A DNA stretch of 53,453 nt from the NCBI RefSeq assembly GCF_944324525.1, contig NZ_CALUWS010000016.1:1-53453 (forward strand). The letters are read 5' to 3'. The translations under genes and the position numbers were made by a program. This document shows positions 1-15,563 of the stretch, piece by piece (the first letter of the stretch is position 1; every line of letters begins with the position of its first letter). Source of the DNA: an uncultured Desulfovibrio sp. Lineage in GTDB: Bacteria; Desulfobacterota; Desulfovibrionia; Desulfovibrionales; Desulfovibrionaceae. Below the pieces are notes generated by a model. That model was not told where the DNA came from, did not search any database, and saw only the letters and a list, made by a program, of their open reading frames with translations.

Positions 1-75
1 AACCCGCCTATGGCGCGGCTCGTTAGAGCCGCTACCGATAGGAATCCCCCGACTTTAGGCGGGGGAGGATGTCAA
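1..75 (+). mobile_element. Right end of an IS200/IS605-family element (omega-RNA scaffold end), truncated by window start
   Basis: A stable hairpin (TCCCCCG at 45-51 pairing with CGGGGGA at 60-66) is followed by GGATGTCAA at 67-75. This layout, a C/G-run hairpin with an ACTTTA-type loop followed by GATGTCAA, is the usual 3' end of IS605-type tnpB elements and of the omega RNA transcribed from them. The tnpB body would lie upstream of base 1. One frame (from base 2) reads to a TAG at 56-58 and could be the tnpB tail, but it is too short to prove. The end lies only a few bases before the ribosome binding site of the next gene. What is seen is the hairpin and terminal motif; the element identity is inference from family pattern. 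Confidence 0.6.
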
Positions 76-93
76 CGTCTTCCGAGGAGATGC

Positions 94-825
94 ATGCACG
101 AGCTGCCGCAGAATAATGCACAGGATCGCTGGATGTGGACCTGCTGTACGGCTGCTCTTCAGGCCAATATCGCCTCATGGCGGAGACGCAACACTCGCCT
201 GTTGGAAATAAACTGCGGCAGGGGGCTTTGCCTGCAAATGCTTTGGGAATGCGGCTTTGATGTGACAGGTTCCTCCGCTTTGCCAGAGGAACGAAGCGCT
301 GCCTTCGTCAACGCGCCGCACGGTACCGAGATTCTCGCGGCTTCCGACGATGACATTCCTGTGGAGACGGATGCATTTGACTGGGTCATTCTGCATCTTG
401 GCCAGCATGATGTTCGGCGGATGCGCCTTGCCGTGCAGGAAGCCATGCGCATAGCGTCTCGCGGCCTCGTTATAAGCTTCTGGAACAGGAGCTCGCTGCT
501 TCGGCCTCTGCATGCATTTGGTTGTACGCGGTTTACGTTGCCATGCAGGGGGCTTTTTGTCTGGCAGGTGCTGGGAGCCGTTCGCGATTTTCCAGGGAAG
601 AAGCGGCTGAGCGGCTGTTTGCCACTGCCGTTTGTTTCCGGCTTGTTCAGCCTATTGGGCGGAGCAGGACGCATTTGCACGGCTCTGATGGGGGCATGGA
701 CAATGCTCCGTATCAATCTGGATCCTGCGGCCAGCGGTACGCCCCTTGGCGTGCGCTCCGGACACGCTGCGGCGCTGGCGCAAGGGGCTGCAGTAATGGA
801 ATGTCGCGCCGGCGGCAAGAACTGA
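94..825 (+). CDS. Class I SAM-dependent methyltransferase (type 11-like), substrate unknown
   Basis: A 243-residue soluble protein. The SAM-binding motif I appears near residues 35-50 as LLEINCGRGLCL, followed by an acidic loop and a DAFDWVILHL segment, the usual motif IV/beta-4 region of methyltransferase type 11. No residues betray the substrate. The start at 94 is chosen because GAGGAG lies just upstream (84-89); a longer frame from base 10 would run through the IS end and has no Shine-Dalgarno site. It is 15 bases upstream of the next gene, so the two are probably co-transcribed. Base composition of this first 2.6 kb looks less GC-rich than the rest of the window, and an IS end abuts it, which hints at an acquired segment. 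Confidence 0.7.
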   Translation: MHELPQNNAQDRWMWTCCTAALQANIASWRRRNTRLLEINCGRGLCLQMLWECGFDVTGSSALPEERSAAFVNAPHGTEILAASDDDIPVETDAFDWVILHLGQHDVRRMRLAVQEAMRIASRGLVISFWNRSSLLRPLHAFGCTRFTLPCRGLFVWQVLGAVRDFPGKKRLSGCLPLPFVSGLFSLLGGAGRICTALMGAWTMLRINLDPAASGTPLGVRSGHAAALAQGAAVMECRAGGKN

Positions 826-840
826 AAAAGGATGAACGCT

Positions 841-1890
841 ATGTCCCTGATGGAAAACCTGCAGAAAGCCAAGCTGAAGATCGCGCTTGTGGTGCTGGTC
901 ATTGCTCTGGCTTACGGCGGCTGGGAAGGCTGGAAGCACTACCAGTATCTCCAGAGCAGTCAATATGCCTTTGACATGCTGAAAGAAAACCTCAAAAGTA
1001 TCGATGAGGAGCAGCTTTCGGTCCAGGTGAACTTTCCTGCCATGAGCCAGCGCATAGCGCAAAGCGTAGCGCAATATTATCCTTTCATCGAGCAGGGGGC
1101 CAACCAGCAGCAAGCCATTATGCAACGTCTGCAAGCCTATCTGCAAGAGCGTCTCCTTGCCAAGGAAAAGGGCAAGCAGCGAGAGCTGACGCCTGAGGAA
1201 GCTCTTGAGCAGCCACTTGAGATTTTGCCGCCGGATTTTGTGAAGCAGCTGCAGCACAGCCTAGCCCTCAATACCACTGGGACGGGCAATCCCGATTTGG
1301 CCTTCGTTTCGGCGACGCTTCATCATCCCCAGTTCGGCAAGGACTTCAATTTGATTTTTCTTTTGCAACGTACGCCGTCCGGCTGGGTCATAACAGATCT
1401 TGCCAATGCACAAGAGCTTGTCGCCCAGTTCCGGGACGCACAGCTTAAGCGCAATGAGGCCAAGCGCCTGCAACTTATCAAGAAAAATGAAGTCACGCAG
1501 CAGCGCATGAATGCCACACTGCCCATCCAGTCATGTGAAGCTGCTGCCGGCGTGATCTCCGACAATAAGACGCTGCTGGTTCGCGTCATAGTGGTTGGCC
1601 GCAACGCTACTGCTGAGCGTGTCAACGGCTACAGTCTGCATGTGACGATTCTTAATGAGGCGGGTAAACCAATCCTTGACCGTTATCTTGACAAGGCGGC
1701 CCCTCTCCAGCCGGGTGAGCCATTCAAGCAGGGATGGACCATTGAGATGGCTGCTGATTCCGAGACCGGTAAGGCTCTGCTGGCCGGCGGCAAGCTGAAG
1801 TGTCTGACGCGCTGGCAGACGCAAGCGTTGAACAGCGGTGACGTACTGTACATCCGCGAAGTCAAGCAGATCCCGGAAGATTTCAAATAA
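841..1890 (+). CDS. Membrane-anchored protein of unknown function
   Basis: A 349-residue protein not assigned to a family. A single hydrophobic segment at about residues 12-29 (IALVVLVIALAYGGWEGW) follows a short basic N-terminus, so a signal anchor with most of the protein outside the cytoplasm is likely. Residues 35-130 are helical and charged, with a KEKGKQRELTPEEALEQPLE linker; residues 185-205 (AQFRDAQLKRNEAKRLQLIKK) look coiled-coil-like. The C-terminal part (about 210-349) has alternating beta-type sequence with two Cys and could be a small beta-sandwich. The ATG at 841 is preferred to that at 832 because AAGGA lies 8 bases before it. A hairpin at 1930-1956 ends the unit. Confidence 0.6.
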   Translation: MSLMENLQKAKLKIALVVLVIALAYGGWEGWKHYQYLQSSQYAFDMLKENLKSIDEEQLSVQVNFPAMSQRIAQSVAQYYPFIEQGANQQQAIMQRLQAYLQERLLAKEKGKQRELTPEEALEQPLEILPPDFVKQLQHSLALNTTGTGNPDLAFVSATLHHPQFGKDFNLIFLLQRTPSGWVITDLANAQELVAQFRDAQLKRNEAKRLQLIKKNEVTQQRMNATLPIQSCEAAAGVISDNKTLLVRVIVVGRNATAERVNGYSLHVTILNEAGKPILDRYLDKAAPLQPGEPFKQGWTIEMAADSETGKALLAGGKLKCLTRWQTQALNSGDVLYIREVKQIPEDFK

Positions 1891-1929
1891 GCTGCTGACA
1901 CGCCATATCGCTGCTTGTCGTTTGAAATG

Positions 1930-1962
1930 CCTCCATTGCCATTCTGGTGATGGGGGCTTTTG
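1930..1962 (+). terminator. Probable intrinsic terminator after the 841-1890 gene
   Basis: An 11-base-pair stem including several G-U pairs (CCTCCATTGCC at 1930-1940 with GGTGATGGGGG at 1946-1956), loop ATTCT, followed by CTTTTG. Confidence 0.5.
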
Positions 1963-2084
1963 CTTTGGAGCCAAGGTTGCTTAGAATGCCATGTGCGCGA
2001 ACAGAGCGGTATGCTCCCAACGGTAGCGCGTGCCTGTCCTGGCGACCTATGCGTATTTAAGAAATTCTCGTGGAGGAGGCAGCT

Positions 2085-2600
2085 ATGACACATAGAGCGC
2101 ATTGGGTGCCGTGTTCAGCTAATGAGGCATGGCAGGAGCTCAAGCGATTTCTTGCAACGCATCCAGCTACCTACCGGACCCGTCTTAGAGGATTTCCAGT
2201 TTGAAACGCTTTGCGTTTCAAACCATACGGCCTGGCGTTTCGCGGAAAAAAACGCGGTTTTTCCGCTCACTTTCGGCCGGGCGGCGCTGTATCGCCGCCT
2301 CGCGTTTCACCTTTATCAAAGGTGAAACGCTCTAAAAACGGTGGCAGTGGAGCGCGCTTCAGGGCTGAGATCACAAAGGAAGGACACGTTCGTGTGACTT
2401 TGCAAAAAGGGCAACAGCATGTCCTGCCGGAGCGTGACTTTGCCGATTTGTATGCCTTGTACTTTCGGCGTGAGAAGGGAGAGGCTGTCTCTGGACGAGC
2501 TCAGGCGGTCAGCCATTACAGCAGTTATTTCTGGGGACTCATCTACTGGTGTCAGGTGCGGAAGGAAGTGCCCGACTCGGAAGCGGAGCTGCAGCTATAG
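2085..2600 (+). pseudogene. Small hypothetical gene interrupted by a 147-bp MITE-like insertion
   Basis: A good ribosome binding site (GGAGGAGG) precedes ATG 2085. The frame codes 33 sensible residues (starting MTHRAHWVPCSANEAW), then enters the repeat at 2187 and stops at TGA 2202-2204. After the repeat, from 2335, the same frame resumes without a stop to TAG 2598-2600 (GGSGARFRAEITKEGHVRVT and onward). Deleting 2187-2333 and keeping one TA rejoins the halves in frame, giving an ancestral protein of 122 residues. The rejoined protein is not a family I recognise; it is neither membrane-spanning nor secreted. The insertion is a multiple of three, so only the stop codon inside the repeat breaks the frame. 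A chimeric product could start at ATG 2211 within the repeat, but this is unlikely to be functional. Confidence 0.7.
2187..2333 (+). repeat. Family A dispersed repeat (MITE-like), copy A1
   Basis: A 147-base element with ends AGAGG.../...AACGCTCT, flanked on both sides by TA (T2186-A2187 and T2333-A2334), as expected for a TA-targeting IS630/mariner-type MITE. Internally it folds into consecutive hairpins: GAAACGCTTTGCGTTTC, GCGGAAAAA...TTTTTCCGC and GGCGGCG...CGCCGCC. Three more copies occur in the window. It encodes no transposase. Confidence 0.75.
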
Positions 2601-2665
2601 CGCGCTTGAGCAAGGTTTTGGGTGACGCACAGCAATAGCCGAGAGCTTCAGAGATGAGATGCAGA

Positions 2666-2697
2666 AAGGCGGCCGGAATGATCCGACCGCCTTTTTT
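2666..2697. terminator. Terminator between convergent genes
   Basis: AGGCGG-CGGA pairs with TCCG-CCGCCT around one mismatch, followed on the plus strand by a T6 run. It lies between the broken plus-strand gene and the minus-strand Fe-S protein gene and can serve the plus-strand side best. Confidence 0.6.
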
Positions 2698-2735
2698 CCA
2701 GTAATGCCCTAAGCAGCTTGGACTGCTACACAGCA

Positions 2736-4127
2736 TTATTCCTGAGGATTATGTTCGATATTGTCGGGGATCTGGATCATGTCCACGAGCAGAGGCTTGA
2801 GGAAGGACCACTTGATGTTGTGGACTTCATACTCTTCCATCATGTCGCGGATGGCGTCCCAGCAGTTGTGGCAGGGGGCGATGACCAGTTCAGCGCCCGT
2901 ATCCTGGATCTGCTTGAGCTTCATCTTCAGACCCACGTTACGCTGCTTGCGGTACAGGCCCACGCCGTTGAAGCCGCCGCCACCGCCGCAGCAGTAGTTG
3001 TGGTCGCCGCAGGAGGACATTTCCACAAAGTCATCGGCAATGTAGCTCATGATTTCGCGGGTGTACTTGCCCAGACCGTTGTTGCGCACATAGTTGCAGG
3101 AGTCCTGCAGGGTGCAGCGCACCTTGATCTTCTTGGCAGGGTCGATCTTGAGCTTGCCGGTGCGCAGCGCCATGGCCACCCATTCCACGTAGTGCATGAA
3201 CTTGACCGGCGGGTCGCCATCAGGCTGGCCGGCCCAGTAGGGGCCTTCCACCACGGTGGCGCGGTGGGCATGGCCGCACTCGGTGCCGACCACGGTCTTG
3301 GGACGCAGCTTCTCCACGGATTTGTAGATGCGCTTGACGTTGTTGGCCGCGCCTTCCCAGTCGCCGGCGAACATGGTGAGGGAGGTATTCTCCCAGCCTT
3401 CGCTCGGCACGGTCCAGTTTTCGCCGGCCACATGGAAGAGGATGGCGGCCTTGGCGATGTCGTCGGGATAGTGCTTCACTTCGCGGGCATTGAGGATATA
3501 CATGATATCCGCATCTTCCTTGTCCACAGGGATTTCCAGCCCGGGCCATTCGTCGGAGTTTTCGTCCACCATCCACTCGCAGGTGTCGAGCCAGTCTTCC
3601 TGGCTGACGTCCATCTGCGCGCCGTAGACGCGGTGCATGCCGGAACCGATCTTCAGTTCCCACGGCACGAAGCCATGCTTGAAGAGCAGGCCGCGCAGGA
3701 TGCTGATGAGCACGCCGGTGTCGATGCCGTGCGGGCAATAGAGCGAGCAGCGGTTACAGCAGGTGCACTGGGACCAGGCGACTTCCATGCAATGCAGCAT
3801 GAACTCGGTATCCACCTGCCCCTTGCGGCGCACCAGTTCGCCGAGCGTGCTCTGGAACTTGTAGGAGGGCACCTGCTTGGGATCCTGTTCGTTGGCCTGA
3901 TAGAGGAAACAGCTTTCGGCGCACATGCCGCAGCGGGCGCAGAGGCTCAGCCACGTGCGGGTACGGGAAGACTTGCAAGCCGCTTCCACATCGCGGGCAA
4001 GGGCTTCCGTGTCCACCTTCATCTGTTTCATCTGGGCATAATATTTGGCGCCGCCCTTGTCCTGCAGAAGCGTATGGATTTCTTCCTTGGTGGTCAGCGG
4101 CTTTGGGGTGCAAAGCATTTCAGACAT
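2736..4127 (-). CDS. tmcB: HdrD-like iron-sulfur protein of a Tmc/Hmc-type transmembrane redox complex (TmcB/HmcF family)
   Basis: 463 residues, near the size known for HmcF and TmcB. Two [4Fe-4S] motifs are visible: C63-x2-C66-x2-C69-x3-C73 and C121-x2-C124-x2-C127-x3-C131 followed by P. The C-terminal half carries cysteine-rich CCG-type motifs ([30 protein letters not shown]), the heterodisulfide-reductase HdrD signature that binds a catalytic-type [4Fe-4S] cluster. No transmembrane helix, so it is a cytoplasmic-face subunit. In Desulfovibrio these proteins pass electrons from periplasmic cytochromes to the cytoplasm for sulfate/sulfite reduction. It ends a three-gene unit with a membrane cytochrome b and a small cytochrome c. 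AAAGGAG precedes the start. The choice between TmcB and HmcF rests on context (small cytochrome, no 16-haem HmcA). Confidence 0.8.
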   Translation of the reverse strand: MSEMLCTPKPLTTKEEIHTLLQDKGGAKYYAQMKQMKVDTEALARDVEAACKSSRTRTWLSLCARCGMCAESCFLYQANEQDPKQVPSYKFQSTLGELVRRKGQVDTEFMLHCMEVAWSQCTCCNRCSLYCPHGIDTGVLISILRGLLFKHGFVPWELKIGSGMHRVYGAQMDVSQEDWLDTCEWMVDENSDEWPGLEIPVDKEDADIMYILNAREVKHYPDDIAKAAILFHVAGENWTVPSEGWENTSLTMFAGDWEGAANNVKRIYKSVEKLRPKTVVGTECGHAHRATVVEGPYWAGQPDGDPPVKFMHYVEWVAMALRTGKLKIDPAKKIKVRCTLQDSCNYVRNNGLGKYTREIMSYIADDFVEMSSCGDHNYCCGGGGGFNGVGLYRKQRNVGLKMKLKQIQDTGAELVIAPCHNCWDAIRDMMEEYEVHNIKWSFLKPLLVDMIQIPDNIEHNPQE

Positions 4128-4169
4128 TAGAGGCTCCTTTCAAAGGAAAAGAATGCTGGGTTGGCCCTA

Positions 4170-4856
4170 CTACCAGGGGAAAGCGCCGCCACGGGCAGCG
4201 CCGCCGCGCTTGATGGCATAGTCCATGCCGATCTGGGCACGGGACATGAAGAACAGCGCGATGTGCGAAAGCTTGGTGAAGGGCGCGAGGATGAGGAAAA
4301 GTTCGCCAAAGAGCACATGGGCCAGCATCCAGCCTTCATAGTTGCCGCACAGCTCGAAACGGGCGACGATGCCGGTAAGGAAGGGCATGATGGTCAGGAA
4401 GAGGATGAACCAGTCGCCGGCGGTGGTCAGGATGCGCAGCTTGGCCAGACGGATGCGGCGCACGACCAGCAGCACCAGAGCCACCAGGCTCAGGATGCTC
4501 AAAAGGTCGGCCAGACCGGCGGGCAGAGCGGGCAGGGAGATGCCGAACCAGGAATTTTCGAGGACGACGGTATGCCCGAGCAGGAAAAGGGGCACGAGCA
4601 CAGCGCCGAAGTGCAGCAGGAAGAAGAGGACGGCCGCTACCGGCTGGGCACGCCAGCCGCGGCTGCCGCCGGGGATGAGCCATTTGATGATGGACGCGAA
4701 GATGCCGGGGATGGAGCGATCCGTGTGCGCGCGGTAGGCGATGCGGTCGGCCTTGCCGTCAAGACCGACGACATACGCGACCATACGGAAAATGAGACCC
4801 AGCACGAAAACCGCAAGCGACAGGGTGAACAGCGGGCCAGTCACGAAATTGATCAT
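4170..4856 (-). CDS. tmcC: Membrane cytochrome b subunit of the Tmc/Hmc-type complex (TmcC/HmcE family)
   Basis: 228 residues with about five hydrophobic segments: roughly 5-30, 70-95, 112-132, 145-165 and 180-205. It resembles the NarI/DsrM-like membrane cytochromes that carry b haems and exchange electrons with menaquinone. Histidines in or near the helices (for example LLHFGA, LLGHTV, LAHVLFGE, LSHIALF) are candidate haem ligands. HmcE and TmcC have nearly the same length. It lies 42 bases upstream of the Fe-S subunit gene and 54 bases downstream of the cytochrome gene. The product would be the integral membrane link between the periplasmic cytochrome and the cytoplasmic Fe-S protein. Confidence 0.78.
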   Translation of the reverse strand: MINFVTGPLFTLSLAVFVLGLIFRMVAYVVGLDGKADRIAYRAHTDRSIPGIFASIIKWLIPGGSRGWRAQPVAAVLFFLLHFGAVLVPLFLLGHTVVLENSWFGISLPALPAGLADLLSILSLVALVLLVVRRIRLAKLRILTTAGDWFILFLTIMPFLTGIVARFELCGNYEGWMLAHVLFGELFLILAPFTKLSHIALFFMSRAQIGMDYAIKRGGAARGGAFPW

Positions 4857-4910
4857 GTGGAGATGCCTCCTGAAGGACGAAAGTTGACTGTGCGTGAACG
4901 GATGCGGCTG

Positions 4911-5300
4911 CTACTTCGCTGCAGCGGCGCCCTGCTGCGCGGCGATGGAGGCGCTGTGGCAGGAACGGCATTCGGTAAGACGCGGGCCCTTGTTGTACTT
5001 GATGTGGCAGGCCGTACAGGTCTCGTGCATGTACTTGACACGCTTGCCTTCGGGCTGGGCCGCCACGTCAAGGAACTGTTCAGGGGTCTCGTCGCGGTGA
5101 CAGGCGGCGCAGTCTTCCTTGGCGTATTCCACATGCTTGTCATGGGTAAAGAAGACCTTGGGCATCTTTTCGCCGCTGATGCCGGTGCTCTTGAAGGGGA
5201 TGAACTCCTCGGCCGTGGCGCCGGAAGGCAGGGCAAGGCCCAGCGTCAGCAGGCACGCGGCACACGCCATAACCATCTGTTTCGTGTTTGGGGCTTTCAT
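4911..5300 (-). CDS. Periplasmic triheme (c7-like) class III cytochrome c, TmcA position
   Basis: 129 residues with a signal peptide (positively charged start, hydrophobic 10-27, cleavage near ATA-EE at 30). It has exactly three CxxCH haem sites, at 64-68, 95-99 and 111-115. Three other histidines (53, 56 and 92) give just enough axial ligands for three bis-His haems. Class III cytochrome c3, including the TmcA I know of from Desulfovibrio vulgaris, has four haems; here the haem II site that should fall between residues 69 and 94 is absent, as in triheme cytochrome c7. It heads the redox operon, so it should accept electrons from periplasmic hydrogenase or formate dehydrogenase via c3. The start at 5300 is chosen for AAGGA upstream; the frame extends further but without a signal peptide. 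Confidence 0.8.
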   Translation of the reverse strand: MKAPNTKQMVMACAACLLTLGLALPSGATAEEFIPFKSTGISGEKMPKVFFTHDKHVEYAKEDCAACHRDETPEQFLDVAAQPEGKRVKYMHETCTACHIKYNKGPRLTECRSCHSASIAAQQGAAAAK

Positions 5301-5554
5301 ACAAGTCCTTGTCAAAGGGGCTGAAAATTGTAGCCGGACGGCCCATGCCGCCGCTGGAAGCACGCTGCATCACCGACGTGCGCCCAGTACCCGCCTGGAT
5401 CCACTGCATCCTGCGAAACTCCCCTTGTACAACAGCAAACAGGCAAGGCCGGAGCCATTGCCGGAAACCGTGCGCGAGCATGCTGCGGGAAGGCCGATAG
5501 GCGCCCGCAGAAACAGAGCTCCTGCGGGGAGTTGCAAAGACATGATGCGTCTTG

Positions 5555-5583
5555 CCTATAGCACAGGGATGGCGGCTAGGCAA
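5555..5583 (-). promoter_or_regulatory. Candidate sigma-70 promoter for the cytochrome/redox operon
   Basis: On the minus strand TTGCCT (5583-5578), a 17-base spacer, and TATAGG (5560-5555). Position and direction suit the redox operon that starts at 5300. Confidence 0.45.
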
Positions 5584-5667
5584 GCATCTTTTGCGCGGCA
5601 AGGGGATGTTGCCGCCAGACTCGCCGGACTTGGCCCGGCAGCGGTCGCCCGCAGCGCAAGCGACGTA

Positions 5668-5695
5668 AAAAAGCCCCCGGCAGAGCCGGGGGCTT
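5668..5695 (-). terminator. rpoC intrinsic terminator
   Basis: Perfect 11-base-pair stem AAGCCCCCGGC / GCCGGGGGCTT with a three-base loop, followed by TTTTA on the minus strand, 18 bases after the rpoC stop. Confidence 0.9.
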
Positions 5696-5713
5696 GGTCT
5701 TTTCAGGAAAGGG

Positions 5714-9883
<4,170 letters not shown>

Positions 9884-9946
9884 ATAGCTACCTTGCTTGT
9901 CAAAAGCTCGTTACAGTCCTTGCCTCTGCCGACGGATGAGCGGCGG

Positions 9947-14170
<4,224 letters not shown>

Positions 14171-14456
14171 GCTGTACCTCAAGTGGGTAGCGGTTGCGCT
14201 TCGGTTCCTGACGCCGGGTGGGGTGGCCCCGTGCCGCCGGGCGGACGCACGCTCTGCGGGCGACGCCAGTCTGCCGCTGTCCGAAGCGTAGTTCCCTTGG
14301 GTTTCTGGTCAAAGACGCAACAAAGGACAAACGGGCGCACCCCTCTTTGCGGGGCGTTCCGTTTGCCTGCCTGAAAAAATCTATGCCGTGCGTGTGCGTT
14401 TTGCCGTAATGACCAGAGTATCCCCCAATGCATTATAGGAATCAATGCTCATATCC
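14171..14456 (-). promoter_or_regulatory. rpoB upstream region with possible promoter
   Basis: On the minus strand an exact TATAAT (14437-14432) lies about 260 bases before rpoB, but no good -35 hexamer sits 16-18 bases upstream of it. A short GCCCC...GGGGTGC hairpin follows in the leader. No remnant of rplL is seen. Confidence 0.35.
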
Positions 14457-15506
14457 CTACTTTTGCTTTTTGGCAAGTCTTTTTTCCGGCAGCGTGAGGG
14501 GGACGGGCGGCGGGCGAAAGGCAAGCCCCTCCTTTCCGGTGTGCGGCGGAAAGAAGGGGCCGGGGGGCGCTGTCGACTGGAGGCTGCCATGACCGGCAGG
14601 ATGCCTTTCAGGAGTTTGGGTATGCCTGGAAAATGGGTTGTTGCCTGAGAGCGTGCCCCGTCCGGGCCGTTCTCGTTTTGGCCGCCGCCGGGGGTGAGGA
14701 GGCTCCCGGCGGCGGCGTGCGGGGATGTCCTCTCGTATGTCGGGGCATGCGACATGGGGAGCGAACGCCTCGACGAGACAGCGCGCCAGAACGCGCGTGG
14801 GATCCACGAGAGGAGTCCCCTGAAAATCCTTGCCTTCCAGCGCCAGCGGCAACTCGGTGCAGCCGAGCAGGATGACGTCCGCCTGCCGGGAACGCAGGCT
14901 TTCGGCCTGGGCCTCGATGGCCCCGCGCGCCTGTGCGGTGACGGGCTGGGAAAAGGCCTTGATGCCGAAATCCGGGTCGCTGATGGCATGCTGCAGGGCG
15001 TCGCGTCCGGCGTCATCGGGATAGATGACCTCCAGCCCCGCCGGCTGGAAATGCTGGGTGAACACCTGCGAGGCGTAGGCTCCCTGCGTGCAGAGGACGC
15101 CGATCCGGCGGGCCTCGGGGAAGGTCTTGCGCAGGTAGTCCGCGGTGGCCGTGATCATATGGATGAAGCGCCCCGTGAAGCCGGACTTTTTCAGGCGTTC
15201 AAGGGCCACGTCCAGCATGGGCGCGCTGTGCGCCGTATTGCAGGGCATGCCGATGACGGTGGCCCCGGCCTGCGCCAGCCGTACCATGATGTCCCCCATG
15301 GCGTGGCCGGGATTGTCCGGGCTGCTGCCCAGCAGGAATTCCACCCGGGGCGGGATCTCGTTGGGGAAGGAGTAGAGCATGACGGGCAGGTGATCCTGAT
15401 CCCGGTGGGCGGGGCAGCAGTCGAAGATCTTGTGCACCAGATCGAGCCCGGCATAGGGGCCGAGACCGCCGAGGACGCCGATGGAGGGAGGCAGCTGGGT
15501 AGACAT
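14457..15506 (-). CDS. Aspartate/glutamate racemase-family protein with an abnormal 100-residue tail
   Basis: Residues 1-248 are a complete Asp/Glu racemase fold: N-terminal GVLGGLGPYAG, first catalytic cysteine C89 in MPCNTAH, second catalytic cysteine C216 in GCTELPL, and the closing DPTRVLARCLVEA helix. These enzymes invert amino acids without cofactor by a two-cysteine mechanism. Family members end there (230-260 residues). The remaining 100 residues are Pro/Arg-rich and look like translated non-coding DNA, suggesting a lost stop codon. The start at 15506 (ATG with AGGA 9 bases upstream) is preferred to the one 9 bases earlier. It is the last gene of the permease-hpsN-DegT-cuyA unit, 57 bases after cuyA, so it may interconvert D- and L-forms of an amino acid (perhaps cysteate or aspartate) used there. 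Confidence 0.75.
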   Translation of the reverse strand: MSTQLPPSIGVLGGLGPYAGLDLVHKIFDCCPAHRDQDHLPVMLYSFPNEIPPRVEFLLGSSPDNPGHAMGDIMVRLAQAGATVIGMPCNTAHSAPMLDVALERLKKSGFTGRFIHMITATADYLRKTFPEARRIGVLCTQGAYASQVFTQHFQPAGLEVIYPDDAGRDALQHAISDPDFGIKAFSQPVTAQARGAIEAQAESLRSRQADVILLGCTELPLALEGKDFQGTPLVDPTRVLARCLVEAFAPHVACPDIREDIPARRRREPPHPRRRPKRERPGRGTLSGNNPFSRHTQTPERHPAGHGSLQSTAPPGPFFPPHTGKEGLAFRPPPVPLTLPEKRLAKKQK

Positions 15507-15563
15507 GCGGTTCATTCCTGAGGCTGCCGGGACGGCGGCCGCCGTCCCGGCAGGTTGTGGGGC

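Larger units (their letters stand above)
5301..5713. other. Intergenic region between rpoC and the redox operon
   Basis: 413 bases without a supported gene. It contains the rpoC terminator at its left end and a candidate promoter for the minus-strand redox operon (see 5555-5583), which would give a leader of about 250 bases. I see no convincing small ORF. Confidence 0.6.

Noticed and set aside
2211-2600. A 129-residue gene starting inside repeat A1
   Set aside because: The first 40 codons are repeat sequence with no ribosome binding site, and the rest is the tail of the interrupted gene.
14387-14458. A 23-codon leader peptide before rpoB (MSIDSYNALG...)
   Set aside because: Its start overlaps the possible -10 region, it lacks a good ribosome binding site, and no attenuation structure is clear.
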